A DNA stretch of 62,277 nt, taken from Thermus caliditerrae. Lineage in GTDB: Bacteria; Deinococcota; Deinococci; Deinococcales; Thermaceae. Position numbers and translations under genes: made by a program. The notes under the pieces were generated by a model, which did no database searches, was not told the DNA's origin, and saw only the letters and a list, made by a program, of their open reading frames with translations. Shown here piece by piece: positions 23,649-32,656 of the stretch. The stretch lies in NCBI RefSeq assembly GCF_021462525.1, contig NZ_JAKEDT010000007.1, positions 20,937 to 83,213 on the forward strand. Direction: 5' to 3'. Positions within the stretch are counted from its first letter, which is position 1; every line of letters starts with the position of its first letter.

Positions 23649-25496
23649 ATGATACTGGAAAAGGTGAACAGCCCCGAGGACTTGAAGCGCCTGAGCCTGG
23701 AGGAGCTCCTCCAACTGGCTGAAGAGATCCGCAGCGAGATCATCCGGGTGACGGCGCAAAACGGCGGCCACCTGGCAAGCTCCCTGGGGGCGGTGGAGCT
23801 CATCCTAGCCCTCCACCGGGTCTACCAGTCCCCCAAGGACCGCATCCTCTTCGACGTGGGGCACCAGGCCTACGCCCACAAGCTGGTCACTGGAAGGAAG
23901 GACCGTTTCCACACCCTGAGGCAGGAGGGTGGGCTTTCCGGCTTCACCAAGGTTTCCGAGTCGGAGCACGACGCCATCACCGTGGGGCACGCCAGCACCT
24001 CCTTGGCCAATGCCCTGGGCATGGCTGTGGCCCGGGACGTCCTGGGAGAGGACTATCACGTGGTGGCGGTAATCGGGGACGGGGCCCTCACGGGGGGCAT
24101 GGCCCTCGCCGCCCTGAACAAGATCGGGGAGCTGGGCAAGAAGATGCTCATCGTCCTCAACGACAACGAGATGAGCATCTCCGAGAACGTGGGGGCCCTC
24201 AACAAATACTTCAAGGAACTTCAGATCAGGAAGTGGGTCCAGGACGCGGAGAAGCTGGGGAGGAGCCTTCTGGAACACATCTCCCCCAAGCTCTTCGGCC
24301 TGGTGGACCGGGCCAAGGAGGCGGCCAAGCTCATCCTGCATCAGGAAAACCCCTTCTACGCCTGGGGCATCCGCTACGTGGGCCCCGTGGACGGGCACGA
24401 CCTCAAGGGGCTCATCCACATCCTGGAGCACCTCAAGGAGCTGGACGGCCCCACCCTGCTCCACGTGGTCACCAAGAAGGGAAAGGGCTACAAGGTGGCC
24501 GAGGCCGACCCCATCTACTGGCACGGCCCCCCCGGCTTCAACCCGGAGAAGCCGGAGAAGGTCTCCAAGGGGTACTCCTGGAGCCAGGCCTTTGGGGATG
24601 CGGTGACGGAGCTGGCCTATCTGGAACCCCGCCTCTTCGTCCTCACCCCAGCCATGCGGGAGGGCTCGGGGCTGGTGCGCTACTCCCTGGAGCACCCGGA
24701 GCGCTACCTGGACGTGGGCATCTGCGAGGACGTGGCGGTGACCACGGCGGCAGGGATGGCCCTAAGAGGCCTCAAGCCCATCGTGGCCATCTATTCCACC
24801 TTTTTGCAGCGGGCCTACGACCAGGTGATCCACGACGTGGCCATCGAGAACCTGCCCGTGGTCTTCGCCATCGACCGGGCGGGGATCGTGGGCGCCGACG
24901 GGGCCACCCACCACGGGGTCTTTGACATCGCCTATTTGCGCACCATCCCCAACCTGCAGATCGCCGCCCCCAAGGACGCCCTGGAGCTAAGAGCCATGCT
25001 GAAGAAGGCCTTAGAGATCGGAGGGCCCGTGGCCATCCGCTACCCCCGGGACAACGTAGAGCGGGCCCCCGAGGGAGTGTGGCCCGAGATCGAGTGGGGC
25101 CGCTGGGAGGTCCTGAAGGAGGGCACCGAGGCCTACATCCTGGCCTTCGGAAAGACCTTGAAGTACGCCCTCGAGGCCGCCGCGGACGACCCCCGGGTGG
25201 GCGTGGTGAACGCCCGCTTCCTCAAGCCCCTGGACAAGGAGATGCTAAGGGCGCTCGCCCGCTACCGGCTCCTCACTGTGGAGGACCACCAACAGATGGG
25301 CGGTTTTGGGAGCGCGGTCCTGGAGGCCTTGAACGAGCTAGGCCTGAAGCCGGAGGTGCGGATCCTGGCCCTCCCCGACCGCTTCTTTGAGCACGGGACC
25401 ATCCCTAGCCTCCACCGCCAAGCGGGGATCGACGCCGAGGGCATCCGGAAGGCCCTCCGGGAGATGGGCGTCCATCCCGCCTATGAGCGGGCCTGA
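23649..25496 (+). CDS. dxs: 1-deoxy-D-xylulose-5-phosphate synthase
   Basis: A 615-residue thiamine-diphosphate enzyme that condenses pyruvate with glyceraldehyde 3-phosphate, the first step of the MEP isoprenoid pathway. The catalytic and cofactor segments are present: H41 ([10 protein letters not shown]), GHQAYAHK, the ThDP motif [15 protein letters not shown] near residue 143, and [16 protein letters not shown] carrying the cofactor-activating Glu. The length is standard. I start at the ATG at 23649, which follows GAGGTG; a GTG 6 nt earlier is part of that ribosome-binding sequence. A metallo-hydrolase gene overlaps its end by 14 bp. Confidence 0.95.
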   Translation: MILEKVNSPEDLKRLSLEELLQLAEEIRSEIIRVTAQNGGHLASSLGAVELILALHRVYQSPKDRILFDVGHQAYAHKLVTGRKDRFHTLRQEGGLSGFTKVSESEHDAITVGHASTSLANALGMAVARDVLGEDYHVVAVIGDGALTGGMALAALNKIGELGKKMLIVLNDNEMSISENVGALNKYFKELQIRKWVQDAEKLGRSLLEHISPKLFGLVDRAKEAAKLILHQENPFYAWGIRYVGPVDGHDLKGLIHILEHLKELDGPTLLHVVTKKGKGYKVAEADPIYWHGPPGFNPEKPEKVSKGYSWSQAFGDAVTELAYLEPRLFVLTPAMREGSGLVRYSLEHPERYLDVGICEDVAVTTAAGMALRGLKPIVAIYSTFLQRAYDQVIHDVAIENLPVVFAIDRAGIVGADGATHHGVFDIAYLRTIPNLQIAAPKDALELRAMLKKALEIGGPVAIRYPRDNVERAPEGVWPEIEWGRWEVLKEGTEAYILAFGKTLKYALEAAADDPRVGVVNARFLKPLDKEMLRALARYRLLTVEDHQQMGGFGSAVLEALNELGLKPEVRILALPDRFFEHGTIPSLHRQAGIDAEGIRKALREMGVHPAYERA

Positions 25497-26097
25497 GGTC
25501 CTGCGCTTCGCCGCCAACCTCTACCGGGTGCCGACGGAAGAGGGGTACTTCCTGGTGGACGCGGGCCTTGCCTGGGAGGCCAAACGGCTTCTCCCCCTCC
25601 TGGAACCCCCGCCCAGGCTCCTTTTCCTCACCCACCACCACACGGACCACGCAGGCGGGGCCAAAGCGCTTTGGGAAAGGTTCCGCCTCCCCATCCTGGC
25701 CCACCCCAAGGAATGGCCCTACCTCACCAAGGCCAAGCCCCGCCCGCCCCTACCCCTCCCCCTCCTGGGTTCCCTCCTCGCCAACCTGGCCCCGCCCCTT
25801 CCCCAGGAGGCCTTAAGGCCCGTAGAGGAAGGGGAGGCCGTCTTTGGGTGGCGGGTGGTGGCGCTTCCCGGCCACACCCTGGGCCAGGTGGGGCTTTTTC
25901 GGGAAGGGGTCCTGATCGCTGGGGATGCCTTAAGGGGAAAAGGCCTTCCCCCTAAGTTCATCAACGAGGACCACGCCTTGGCCCAGAAGACGGTGCGCAA
26001 AATCCTGGACCTGGGGGTAGAAAGGGCCTACATCGGCCACGGCGGGCCCCTCACCCGGGCCGAGGTGGAGGCTTTGGCCCGTAGACTGGGGGTATGA
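25483..26097 (+). CDS. Metallo-beta-lactamase-fold hydrolase
   Basis: A 204-residue cytoplasmic hydrolase. The metal-binding HxHxDH is H51-H53-D55-H56 in [10 protein letters not shown]; further ligands are the His of [10 protein letters not shown], the Asp of AGDALRG and the His of YIGHGGP. This is the glyoxalase II-like, small-hydrolase branch. The substrate is unknown. Its start lies 14 bp inside dxs and its stop overlaps the next gene by 4 bp, so the three are translationally coupled; whether that reflects a metabolic link is unclear. Confidence 0.85.
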   Translation: MSGPEVLRFAANLYRVPTEEGYFLVDAGLAWEAKRLLPLLEPPPRLLFLTHHHTDHAGGAKALWERFRLPILAHPKEWPYLTKAKPRPPLPLPLLGSLLANLAPPLPQEALRPVEEGEAVFGWRVVALPGHTLGQVGLFREGVLIAGDALRGKGLPPKFINEDHALAQKTVRKILDLGVERAYIGHGGPLTRAEVEALARRLGV

Positions 26098-27092
26098 AAC
26101 AACTCCTCGCCCTTTTCTCCCTGGGCCTCCTCGCCCTGGCCCAGGAGGTGGTGGTCTACCCCGGCTTCGCCGAGGTGAAGGAACCCGTGGTCCTGCCCCC
26201 CGGCGCCTGGGTCTACCTGGCGGGGGAAAAGCTTTCCCGCATGGCCCCAGGCTCCCTCAGGCTCCTCGGCGTGGAGGAGGTGGAGCGCATCTACCAGGGC
26301 TCGGCGGTCCTCTTCCGCTACCAAGGGGAAGGCCCTGCCACCTTGCGCTACCTTTACACCGGCCTTACAGGGGAAATCTTTTACACCCTGGAGGAGGGGA
26401 CGCTCACCCTGTGGGCTAGGCTCCGGCTGGAGGGGGAGCCCCTCGAGGCCAAGCGCCTCACCCTGCTGGCGGGGGAAGCCCCCCTCCTCGAGGCCCCATC
26501 CGCCCCCAAGGCCGCCCTGCGGGCCTTCGCCGAAGGGGGCCCCATCCCGGAAAGCCCCTTCGGCCTCTTCCGCTACGAGCTTCCCCCCAGAAAGCTCCTC
26601 CCGGGCACCACGGAGGTGCCCTTCCTCAAGGGGGAAGTGCAACCGGAGCGCCTTCTGCGCTACCAGGGCCCCTTCCGCACCGAGAAGCTTCTCCCCCTGG
26701 AACGGGGCTACCGCTTCAGGGCCCCCTTTCCCCTGGCCCCGGGGAACCTGGAGGCGGTGGAAGGAGGCCTCTTCCTGGGCCAGGCCTTCCTCCCCGCTAC
26801 CCCTAAGGGAGAGGCCGCTGAGGTCTGGCTTGGCAAGGACCTGGAAGCCCGCCTCTTCCGGAGCGTGAGCCTCCTCTCCCGCACGGAGAAGGAGGCCACC
26901 TACGGGGTGGAAACCCATCTGGAAAACCCCTACCCCTACCCCGTCACCCTCCTCCTTTCGGAAACCTTCCCCGAGCCCTTCCGCCTGGACTTCCCCACCG
27001 CTACCCTCCTCCCCCAGGGCTACCGCCTGGAGCTCACCTTGAAACCCAAAGAGACCCGCACCCTCACCTACCGCCTCACCCTGCCCCGCTAG
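26094..27092 (+). CDS. Exported protein with DUF4139-like C-terminus
   Basis: A 332-residue exported protein (signal peptide [17 protein letters not shown]). The mature part is beta-rich. The last third (VETHLENPYPYPVTLLLSETFPEPFRLDFP to ELTLKPKETRTLTYRLTL) resembles DUF4139 C-terminal beta domains, in which a G-x-L-x-W-x-L-x-L-x-P-x-E-like strand precedes a final Y-x-V/L-x-L strand. No catalytic residues are apparent. It is coupled by a 4-bp overlap to the metallo-hydrolase gene. The function is unknown and the DUF4139 link is by eye. Confidence 0.55.
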   Translation: MKQLLALFSLGLLALAQEVVVYPGFAEVKEPVVLPPGAWVYLAGEKLSRMAPGSLRLLGVEEVERIYQGSAVLFRYQGEGPATLRYLYTGLTGEIFYTLEEGTLTLWARLRLEGEPLEAKRLTLLAGEAPLLEAPSAPKAALRAFAEGGPIPESPFGLFRYELPPRKLLPGTTEVPFLKGEVQPERLLRYQGPFRTEKLLPLERGYRFRAPFPLAPGNLEAVEGGLFLGQAFLPATPKGEAAEVWLGKDLEARLFRSVSLLSRTEKEATYGVETHLENPYPYPVTLLLSETFPEPFRLDFPTATLLPQGYRLELTLKPKETRTLTYRLTLPR

Positions 27093-27130
27093 GGACATCT
27101 GCCCCCATCCCCAGGCCCCATCCTAAGGGC

Positions 27131-28201
27131 ATGAAGCCCGACCTCCACCGCTTCCCCCTCCTGGTGGCCTGGGAGATGACCCGGGCCTGCTTGCTCGCCT
27201 GCCAGCACTGCCGGGCCTCGGCGGTGCCCGACCCCCTGCCCGGAGAGCTTTCCACCGAAGAAGGACTGGCCCTTCTCCGGGAGCTCGCCACCTACACCCC
27301 CAAGCCCATCCTGCTCCCCACCGGGGGCGACCCCCTGGCCCGGCCGGACCTCTTCCTCCTACTGGAGGAGGCCAAACGCCTGGGCCTTAAGGTGGGGATC
27401 ACCCCCGCCGTCACCCCCAGGCTCACCCGGGAGGTGGTGGCCCGCTTCAAGGAGCTTGGCGTGCACCAGATGGCCATCTCCTTGGACGGGGCCACCCCCG
27501 AGGCCCACGACGGCTTCCGCGGGGTGCCGGGCACCTTCGCCCTGGCCCTACAGGCCCTGGACTGGGCCCGGGAGGTGGGCCTCATGACCCAGGTGAACAC
27601 CACCGTCACCCGGAGCACCGCCAAGGAACTCCCCGGGATCGCCGAGATCCTGGCGGAGAAGGGCGTGGCCACCTGGGAGGTCTTCTTCCTGGTGCCCGTG
27701 GGCCGGGGAGCCCTTTTGGAGCAGCTTTCCCCGGAAGAATACGAGGAGGTGATGCACCTTCTTTACGATCTTTCCCGCCGCTACCCCTTCAAGGTGCGCA
27801 CCACGGAAGGCCCCATGTTCCGCCGGGTGGCCCTGGAGCGCCGCAAGAAGGAGGGAGGGGAAGATGGGGCCCTAGTGGGGGAAGGGCGGGGGGTACACCT
27901 CTCCGACGGCTTTGGCTTCGTCTTCGTCTCCTCCACGGGGGAGGTTTACCCCTCAGGCTTCCTGCCCCTTTCCGCAGGCAACGTGCGCGAGCGGCCCCTT
28001 TTGGAGATCTACCGAAACAGCCCCCTTTTCCTCGAGCTCCGCAACAAGGCCCTTCTAAAGGGCAAGTGCGGGGTCTGCGAGTACCGGGAGCTATGCGGGG
28101 GAAGCCGGGCCCGGGCCTGGGCGGAAACCGGGGATCCCTTGGCCGCCGATCCCCGTTGCGCCTACATCCCCAAAGCCTGGGGACAAATGCCCCTGGCCTA
28201 A
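27131..28201 (+). CDS. Radical SAM/SPASM-domain protein
   Basis: A 356-residue iron-sulfur enzyme. The radical SAM cluster cysteines are C20-xxx-C24-xx-C27 (TRACLLACQHCRAS). A GGDPLARPDLF segment is the SAM-binding GGE-like motif, and ISLDGATPEAHDGFRG follows. The C-terminal SPASM region contains CGVCEYRELCGGSRARA and a final Cys in DPRCAYIPK, for auxiliary clusters. The sequence resembles the group related to AhbD/PqqE-type maturases and heme d1 or b synthesis proteins. It precedes a cytochrome c gene, compatible with a heme-related role, but the substrate is undetermined. Confidence 0.82.
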   Translation: MKPDLHRFPLLVAWEMTRACLLACQHCRASAVPDPLPGELSTEEGLALLRELATYTPKPILLPTGGDPLARPDLFLLLEEAKRLGLKVGITPAVTPRLTREVVARFKELGVHQMAISLDGATPEAHDGFRGVPGTFALALQALDWAREVGLMTQVNTTVTRSTAKELPGIAEILAEKGVATWEVFFLVPVGRGALLEQLSPEEYEEVMHLLYDLSRRYPFKVRTTEGPMFRRVALERRKKEGGEDGALVGEGRGVHLSDGFGFVFVSSTGEVYPSGFLPLSAGNVRERPLLEIYRNSPLFLELRNKALLKGKCGVCEYRELCGGSRARAWAETGDPLAADPRCAYIPKAWGQMPLA

Positions 28202-28229
28202 GGGAACAGGCGTTTCCTATGCTGGGGTC

Positions 28230-28658
28230 ATGAAGCGCCTTCTGCCGCTTATGGCCTTTCTGGGCCTTCTGGCTCTGGCGCAAAGCCCAGGGGCCAAGCT
28301 CTACTCCGCCAACTGCCAAAGCTGCCACCAAGCTACCGGCCAGGGGCTTCCCGGAGCCTTCCCGCCCCTCACCCACCTGGACAAGGTGGTCCAGGCCAAG
28401 GGGGGCCGGGAGTACCTGATCCGGGTGGTGCTCTACGGCCTGCAGGGCAGCCTCACCGTGGAGGGCAAGACCTACAACGGGGTCATGCCCCCCTTCCGCC
28501 AGCTCAAGGACCAGGAGGTGGCCGACCTCCTGAACCACATCCTCACCACCTTCGCCAAGTCCAAGGCCAAGCCCATAAGCGCCGAGGAGGTGAAGGCCCT
28601 GCGGGCCAAGGCCATGTCCCCGCAGGATGTGCTCAAGTCTCGTCCCCCGGTCAAGTAG
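28230..28658 (+). CDS. Periplasmic monoheme cytochrome c
   Basis: A 142-residue exported class I cytochrome c. The signal peptide is MKRLLPLMAFLGLLALAQ, the heme is attached at C29-xx-C32-H33 (NCQSCHQ), and the distal Met is probably in YNGVMPPFRQL near residue 86. This layout matches small Thermus electron carriers such as cytochrome c552 and SoxX-like domains. The ATG at 28230 has TATGCT (28218-28223) ending 6 nt upstream and no Shine-Dalgarno sequence. A strong terminator follows, so it is monocistronic. The redox partner is not evident. Confidence 0.88.
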   Translation: MKRLLPLMAFLGLLALAQSPGAKLYSANCQSCHQATGQGLPGAFPPLTHLDKVVQAKGGREYLIRVVLYGLQGSLTVEGKTYNGVMPPFRQLKDQEVADLLNHILTTFAKSKAKPISAEEVKALRAKAMSPQDVLKSRPPVK

Positions 28659-28676
28659 ACCGGTGTACTCCCTCCC

Positions 28677-28710
28677 CCCGGGGCCTTTAGGCCCCGGGCA
28701 CCTTTTCCTT
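28677..28710 (+). terminator. Intrinsic terminator of the cytochrome c gene
   Basis: A perfect 9-bp stem CCCGGGGCC (28677-28685) / GGCCCCGGG (28690-28698) with a TTTA loop is followed by CACCTTTTCCTT. Confidence 0.85.
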
Positions 28711-28739
28711 AACCCCTGGCGGGAGATAATGGTCTTGCC

Positions 28740-29699
28740 GTGGAGCCTGGGTTCCACCTTCTTTACGCAAGGCGCCTGGCCTGGCGCCACCGGCTCCTCT
28801 TGGCCCTTCCCTTGGCGCTTCTGGGCTTTCTCCACCCCTTCTTCGCCCTGGCCTCCCTCCTACCCTTTCTGCTGCCCGCCCGGCTTTGGGAAGGGCGGGC
28901 GCTACAGGAGATCGCCCGGACCAGCCTGGCCTACCCCACCGCCTTGGCCTATGGGGAAGAGCGCCTCTGGCAAGAAGCGAGGCGGGTGCCCATGAAGCTC
29001 CCCCCTTTCCCCTCAGGCCTCCTCCTTGCCTACCTCCTTGCCCTCCTCTTGGCCCTGGCCCTCGCCGCCTGGCGGTCTTCCGCAGGACCAGGGAGTCCCT
29101 GGACCCTGCCAGGGAGCGAAAGGCCCCTGGGGCCCGAGAGGGCCCCCAGCCCCTCAGGGGGTGCGGAAGGCCAGGAGAAACCAGGGGAACCCCCCCAGGG
29201 GCCCGCCAAGGCGCCCCCCCCTAGGCCGGGAGAAGCGCCTTCCGCGGGGCAACCCTCCCCCCAAGGACCCCAGGAAAACCCAGGGCCAGGAACCCCTTCC
29301 CCGAACGCCCCGGGCAACCCAAGCCCAGGAGGAGGAACCTACCCCTCCCCCCCAGGCCGAGCCGAGGGTTCCCCAGGCCGGGCTGAGGGCTTAGGACCGG
29401 GCCGAGAAACCTCCCCCTCCCAGGAGGGCCCGGGGGAAACAGCACCCAAAGGTCCCGGAACCTCCGGACCCGGTCCCCAAGTGGCGGGGCCCACCCTTTC
29501 CCCTCCGCCAGAGACCAAGGGCAGGGGCGAAGGGCTCCTGCAACCCGGGGTGGAGGTGGGGGCTGCTCCCCTGCCCTCTCCCTGGGGCCAAGGCCAACCC
29601 CCGGAGGCGGTGCGCCGGGGGGTGGAGGTCTACCTGGAGCGCACCCCTCTCTCCCCGGAAGCCCAGGAGCTCCTCCAGAGGTACTTCAGCGCCCCCTGA
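28740..29699 (+). CDS. Membrane-anchored protein with long Pro/Gly-rich region
   Basis: A 319-residue protein. Hydrophobic helices near residues 18-50 and 92-110 (SGLLLAYLLALLLALALAAW) are followed by about 150 residues of Pro, Gly, Ser, Glu and Ala with little other variety (about 112-275), then a short folded-looking end (AVRRGVEVYLERTPLSPEAQELLQRYFSAP). The low-complexity stretch could span the periplasm or cell wall, placing the C-terminal segment at a distance. I recognise no family. It begins with GTG at 28740; GATAAT (28725-28730) lies 9 nt upstream, consistent with leaderless initiation. Its end overlaps the convergent NifX-like gene by 14 bp. Confidence 0.6.
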   Translation: MEPGFHLLYARRLAWRHRLLLALPLALLGFLHPFFALASLLPFLLPARLWEGRALQEIARTSLAYPTALAYGEERLWQEARRVPMKLPPFPSGLLLAYLLALLLALALAAWRSSAGPGSPWTLPGSERPLGPERAPSPSGGAEGQEKPGEPPQGPAKAPPPRPGEAPSAGQPSPQGPQENPGPGTPSPNAPGNPSPGGGTYPSPPGRAEGSPGRAEGLGPGRETSPSQEGPGETAPKGPGTSGPGPQVAGPTLSPPPETKGRGEGLLQPGVEVGAAPLPSPWGQGQPPEAVRRGVEVYLERTPLSPEAQELLQRYFSAP

Positions 29700-30003
29700 C
29701 CCGCTCCAGGGCTTCGGCCACGCTCACCGGGCCCACCTCGAGGCGCTCCGCCATGGGAAAGGCCCCCATGGAGCCTCCGTGGCCGAAGCGGGCCCCCACC
29801 CGCAGGTCCACATCCTTAAGGAGCTCCCGCATGCGCTCGTGCTTGTCCCCCCCCTCCATGGCCGCATAGGGGTTCTCCCGCACCTCCACCAGGCGGAAGC
29901 CCTCCCCCTCCACCTCATAGATGGCGAAGCGGGGGGCGTGGCCGAAGGGGCCGGGGTAGACCTTTCCCTCGTCGTTCTTGGACAGGGCCACGGCGATCCT
30001 CAT
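29686..30003 (-). CDS. NifX/NifB C-terminal-like (FeMo-cofactor biosynthesis) domain protein
   Basis: A 105-residue stand-alone domain of the dinitrogenase iron-molybdenum cofactor family (MRIAVALSKNDEGKVYPGPFGHAPRFAIYEVEG, later GARFGHGGSMGAFPMAERLEVG). Proteins of this fold bind iron-sulfur or iron-molybdenum intermediates. No nitrogenase is visible here, so the role is probably iron-sulfur or metal handling. TATCCT on the minus strand (30015-30010) lies 6 nt before the ATG at 30003, so the start looks leaderless. moaC lies next to it on the same strand. Confidence 0.75.
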   Translation of the reverse strand: MRIAVALSKNDEGKVYPGPFGHAPRFAIYEVEGEGFRLVEVRENPYAAMEGGDKHERMRELLKDVDLRVGARFGHGGSMGAFPMAERLEVGPVSVAEALERVRGR

Positions 30004-30077
30004 GGCCCCAGGATACACCCCCCGGGTACGCGCTGGTGAGGCCCAAGCCACCCTCTCCTATGCGAGGACAAGCAGGC

Positions 30078-30548
30078 TCAGGAGGCCCGCCACTCCCCGC
30101 TTTTCCCTCCTGCCTTGTGGAGAAGGCGCACCCCGGAGATAACCAGCCCCTTGGAGGCGGCCTTCAGCATGTCGTACACGGTGAGGGCGGCCACGGCGCA
30201 GGCGGTGAGGGCCTCCATCTCCACCCCGGTCTCCGCCTTGGTCTTGGCGGTGGCCTCGATGCGCACCCGCTTGGCCTCCCTTTCCAGCTCCACCCTTACC
30301 TCCACCCCGGTGAGGGGCAGGGGGTGGCACAAGGGGATGAGGTCCGCAGTCCTTTTGGCGGCCATGATGCCCGCGAGCTGGGCCACCATCAGGGGGTCCC
30401 CCTTCCCCACCCCGCCCTGTTCCAGGGCAGCCAGGGCCTCCTCGGTGAGCTCCACGAAGGCTTCCGCGGTGGCGGTACGCAAGGTGGCGGGCTTTTCCGT
30501 CACGTCCACCATGTGGGGCCTGCCGTCCTTGAAGTGGGTGAGGTCCAT
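30078..30548 (-). CDS. moaC: Cyclic pyranopterin monophosphate synthase MoaC
   Basis: A 156-residue enzyme that, with MoaA, makes cyclic pyranopterin monophosphate, the first intermediate of the molybdenum/tungsten cofactor. Conserved segments are [35 protein letters not shown] and [30 protein letters not shown] with the catalytic Lys residues. The length is standard. The ATG at 30548 has minus-strand TACACT (30560-30555) 6 nt upstream, so a leaderless start is likely. It would serve the tungstopterin enzyme encoded at 1107-2930, among others. Confidence 0.95.
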   Translation of the reverse strand: MDLTHFKDGRPHMVDVTEKPATLRTATAEAFVELTEEALAALEQGGVGKGDPLMVAQLAGIMAAKRTADLIPLCHPLPLTGVEVRVELEREAKRVRIEATAKTKAETGVEMEALTACAVAALTVYDMLKAASKGLVISGVRLLHKAGGKSGEWRAS

Positions 30549-30569
30549 GGCTCAAGTGTAATCCGCCCC

Positions 30570-31778
30570 TCAGCGGGCCCGGCGGATGGGGGCCACCAGG
30601 AAGGCCCCCAGGAGGAAGAAGGCCCCCGCCAGGAGGAAAAGAACCAGGTACCCGAGGCCTTCTTCCCGGGCGTTGAGGAGGTCCAAGGGCCGGCCGAAGG
30701 CCCCCGCCAGCACCTGGGGCACCACGATGGAGGTCTGCCACAGCCCCATGTCCGTGGCGTGGGCCTCGGGGTCCCGGAGGACGTCGGACACCAAAGCCCA
30801 GTCCACCGCCAGGTACACCCCGTAGAAGAGCCCAAAGAAGAGGGCCAAGAAGAGGAGGAGGTCGTAACGGGGGAAGAGGAGGATAAAGGGCATGAGGAGG
30901 CCCAGCCCCGCCCCAGAAAGGTAGATGAGGGGCTTGCGCCCCACCTTGTCCGAAGCCCTTCCCGCGGGCACGCTGGCCAAGGCCGCGCCCAGGGAGATGA
31001 GGAGGCCCAAAAGGGCCACCGCCTGGAAGGGCTCTTCGGCCAGGGACCGCCCCAAGGCTTGGAAGGCGCCCACCACGTCCGCCAGGTAGTACTGAAGGTA
31101 GGTCTGGGCCAGGTAGAAGCCCAACATCACCAGGAAGCGGGTGAGGTAGACCAAGAGGAAATCCCAATCCCCCCAGGGCCGGGCCAGGGCCTGGACCAGG
31201 GGCCGGGGGTTGGCCTTGAGGGGGCGTTCGGGGATGACCCGAAGGCTCAAGGCCGCCCCCACAAGGTTCACCAGGGCGGCCAGGTAAGCCTGGGAGGCCA
31301 GGGGCAGGAGGAAGCCCACCACCCCCCCCAGCACCTGCCCGGAAACCTGCAAGACCCCCATGTACCCCGAGGCGGTGCCCCTTTCCTTTCGGGGCACCAG
31401 GTCGGGGATCAGGGCGGAGTAGGGTCCCGTGGCCAGGTCGTCCGCCACCTGCAGGAGGAGGTAGGCCAGGAGGAGAAAGCCGTAGGTGGGCGCGTGGACC
31501 AGGAGGAGGAGGGCCAAGGCGGTGAGGAGGCTTCCGAAGAGGAGAAAGGGCCGGCGCTGGCCCAGGCGGTCGGAGAGGTAGCCCATGAGGGGCGGACCCA
31601 GGATGGCCATCACCGCCCCCAGGCCGAAGAGAAAGCCCAGCCGGGTGGCCTTCTCCTCCGGAGGGGAAACCTCCGCCACCTTGGCGGGTAGGATCACCAG
31701 GAGGACCAAAAACCACTTGAGGCTGGTGGCGAACCAGTAGGCGGAAAGGGAAAGAAACCAGCCAGGCCTGTGGTGCAT
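30570..31778 (-). CDS. MFS transporter (SLC45/sugar-like)
   Basis: A 402-residue major-facilitator protein with about 12 membrane helices. The loop between helices 2 and 3 carries the MFS motif GYLSDRLGQRRPFLL, and the half-repeat motif ASDKVGRKPLIYLSG appears near residue 275. The pattern resembles SLC45 or glycoside-type sugar transporters, so sugar:cation symport is plausible but unproven. I start at the ATG at 31778, 6 nt after AAGGTG; a GTG 9 nt upstream is possible. It follows the universal stress protein gene by 10 bp and is probably co-transcribed. Confidence 0.78.
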   Translation of the reverse strand: MHHRPGWFLSLSAYWFATSLKWFLVLLVILPAKVAEVSPPEEKATRLGFLFGLGAVMAILGPPLMGYLSDRLGQRRPFLLFGSLLTALALLLLVHAPTYGFLLLAYLLLQVADDLATGPYSALIPDLVPRKERGTASGYMGVLQVSGQVLGGVVGFLLPLASQAYLAALVNLVGAALSLRVIPERPLKANPRPLVQALARPWGDWDFLLVYLTRFLVMLGFYLAQTYLQYYLADVVGAFQALGRSLAEEPFQAVALLGLLISLGAALASVPAGRASDKVGRKPLIYLSGAGLGLLMPFILLFPRYDLLLFLALFFGLFYGVYLAVDWALVSDVLRDPEAHATDMGLWQTSIVVPQVLAGAFGRPLDLLNAREEGLGYLVLFLLAGAFFLLGAFLVAPIRRAR

Positions 31779-31788
31779 GGGCCACACC

Positions 31789-32622
31789 TTACCAGACTGC
31801 GGCCTCGGGGACCACCAGGAGGGGGAGGTGGCTCTGGGTCAAGAGCGCCTCCACCATCCGGCCCAGGCGGTGGCGCCAGGTGCTCCTGGCCTTGGAGCCC
31901 AGGACCAGGAGGTCGGCCCCGCGGGCCTCCGCCAGGCGCAGGAGGTCCAGCTCGTCCTCTCCCTTGCTCACCTCCACCACCCCGGTGGCCTTCAAGAGGG
32001 CCTCGAGGTGGCCCCTGGCCCGCTCCAGCACCTCGGCGAGGGCAAGGCCCCTGGGGTCCAGGTAGGTGGGGAAGCAGCACCCTCCTTCCCCGCTCACCAG
32101 GTGCAGGCCCAACACCTCGGCCCCCATGGCCCTCCCCCAGGCCTCGGCCACCCGGAAGGCGCTCAGGCTTGCCGGGCTATCGTCCAAGCCCACAGCGATG
32201 CGCCGCACCGCCTTCATGGCCCTGGGGAGCAGCAAAACCGGAACCTCCCCCCGGTGGAGGAGGTAGCGGGCCAGCCCTCCCCGGGCCAGGACCTCGAGGG
32301 CCCCCACCCCCCGCTGGCCCACGAGGACCAGCCGACTCTTCAGGGCCTCCCCCGCCACCACCTGGGCGGGAAAGCCCCGGAACACCTGGCTCTTCAGGCC
32401 CGTTTCTGCCAACGCCTCCCGCACCTTTCCCTCCACTAGGCCCAAGGTGGCCTCCAGGCTGGGGGCCAGTTCCGGGAAGCGCCGGGCCAGGGCCTCCAGG
32501 TACGAGGTGGAAACCACGTGGAGGAGCTCCGCCGGCATCCCCAAGACCCCTTGGAGGAAGCGGGCCGTTTCCACCACGTCTTGAAACTCCTCCCCCAGGT
32601 CCACCGCGGCCAAAAGGCGCAT
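31789..32622 (-). CDS. Tandem-domain universal stress protein
   Basis: A 277-residue protein of two Usp domains. The first (residues 1-135) ends with the GxxGxGxxxxxxxGSVS-like segment GQRGVGALEVLARGGLARYLLHRGEVPVLLLP. The second (about 138-277) starts AVRRIAVGLDDSPASLSAFRVA and ends VLGSKARSTWRHRLGRMVEALLTQSHLPLLVVPE. Such proteins bind ATP or other nucleotides and support stress survival. The ATG at 32622 has a textbook AGGAGGTGAGG just upstream, unlike the divergent leaderless folP. It is followed closely by an MFS transporter gene. Confidence 0.85.
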   Translation of the reverse strand: MRLLAAVDLGEEFQDVVETARFLQGVLGMPAELLHVVSTSYLEALARRFPELAPSLEATLGLVEGKVREALAETGLKSQVFRGFPAQVVAGEALKSRLVLVGQRGVGALEVLARGGLARYLLHRGEVPVLLLPRAMKAVRRIAVGLDDSPASLSAFRVAEAWGRAMGAEVLGLHLVSGEGGCCFPTYLDPRGLALAEVLERARGHLEALLKATGVVEVSKGEDELDLLRLAEARGADLLVLGSKARSTWRHRLGRMVEALLTQSHLPLLVVPEAAVW

Positions 32623-32642
32623 GTTCCTCACCTCCTGGCCCC

Positions 32643-32650
32643 AATATAAT
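32643..32650. promoter_or_regulatory. Overlapping divergent -10 boxes, usp / folP
   Basis: The plus-strand TATAAT (32645-32650) lies 6 nt before the folP GTG, and minus-strand TATATT (32648-32643) can serve the usp gene; they share 4 bp. No strong -35 is seen on either strand. Confidence 0.55.
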
Positions 32651-32656
32651 CCTTTC

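Noticed and set aside
30036-31691. A 551-codon plus-strand frame opposite moaC and the MFS gene
   Set aside because: Low-complexity His/Gln/Gly/Glu composition opposite two well-supported genes; no start signal.
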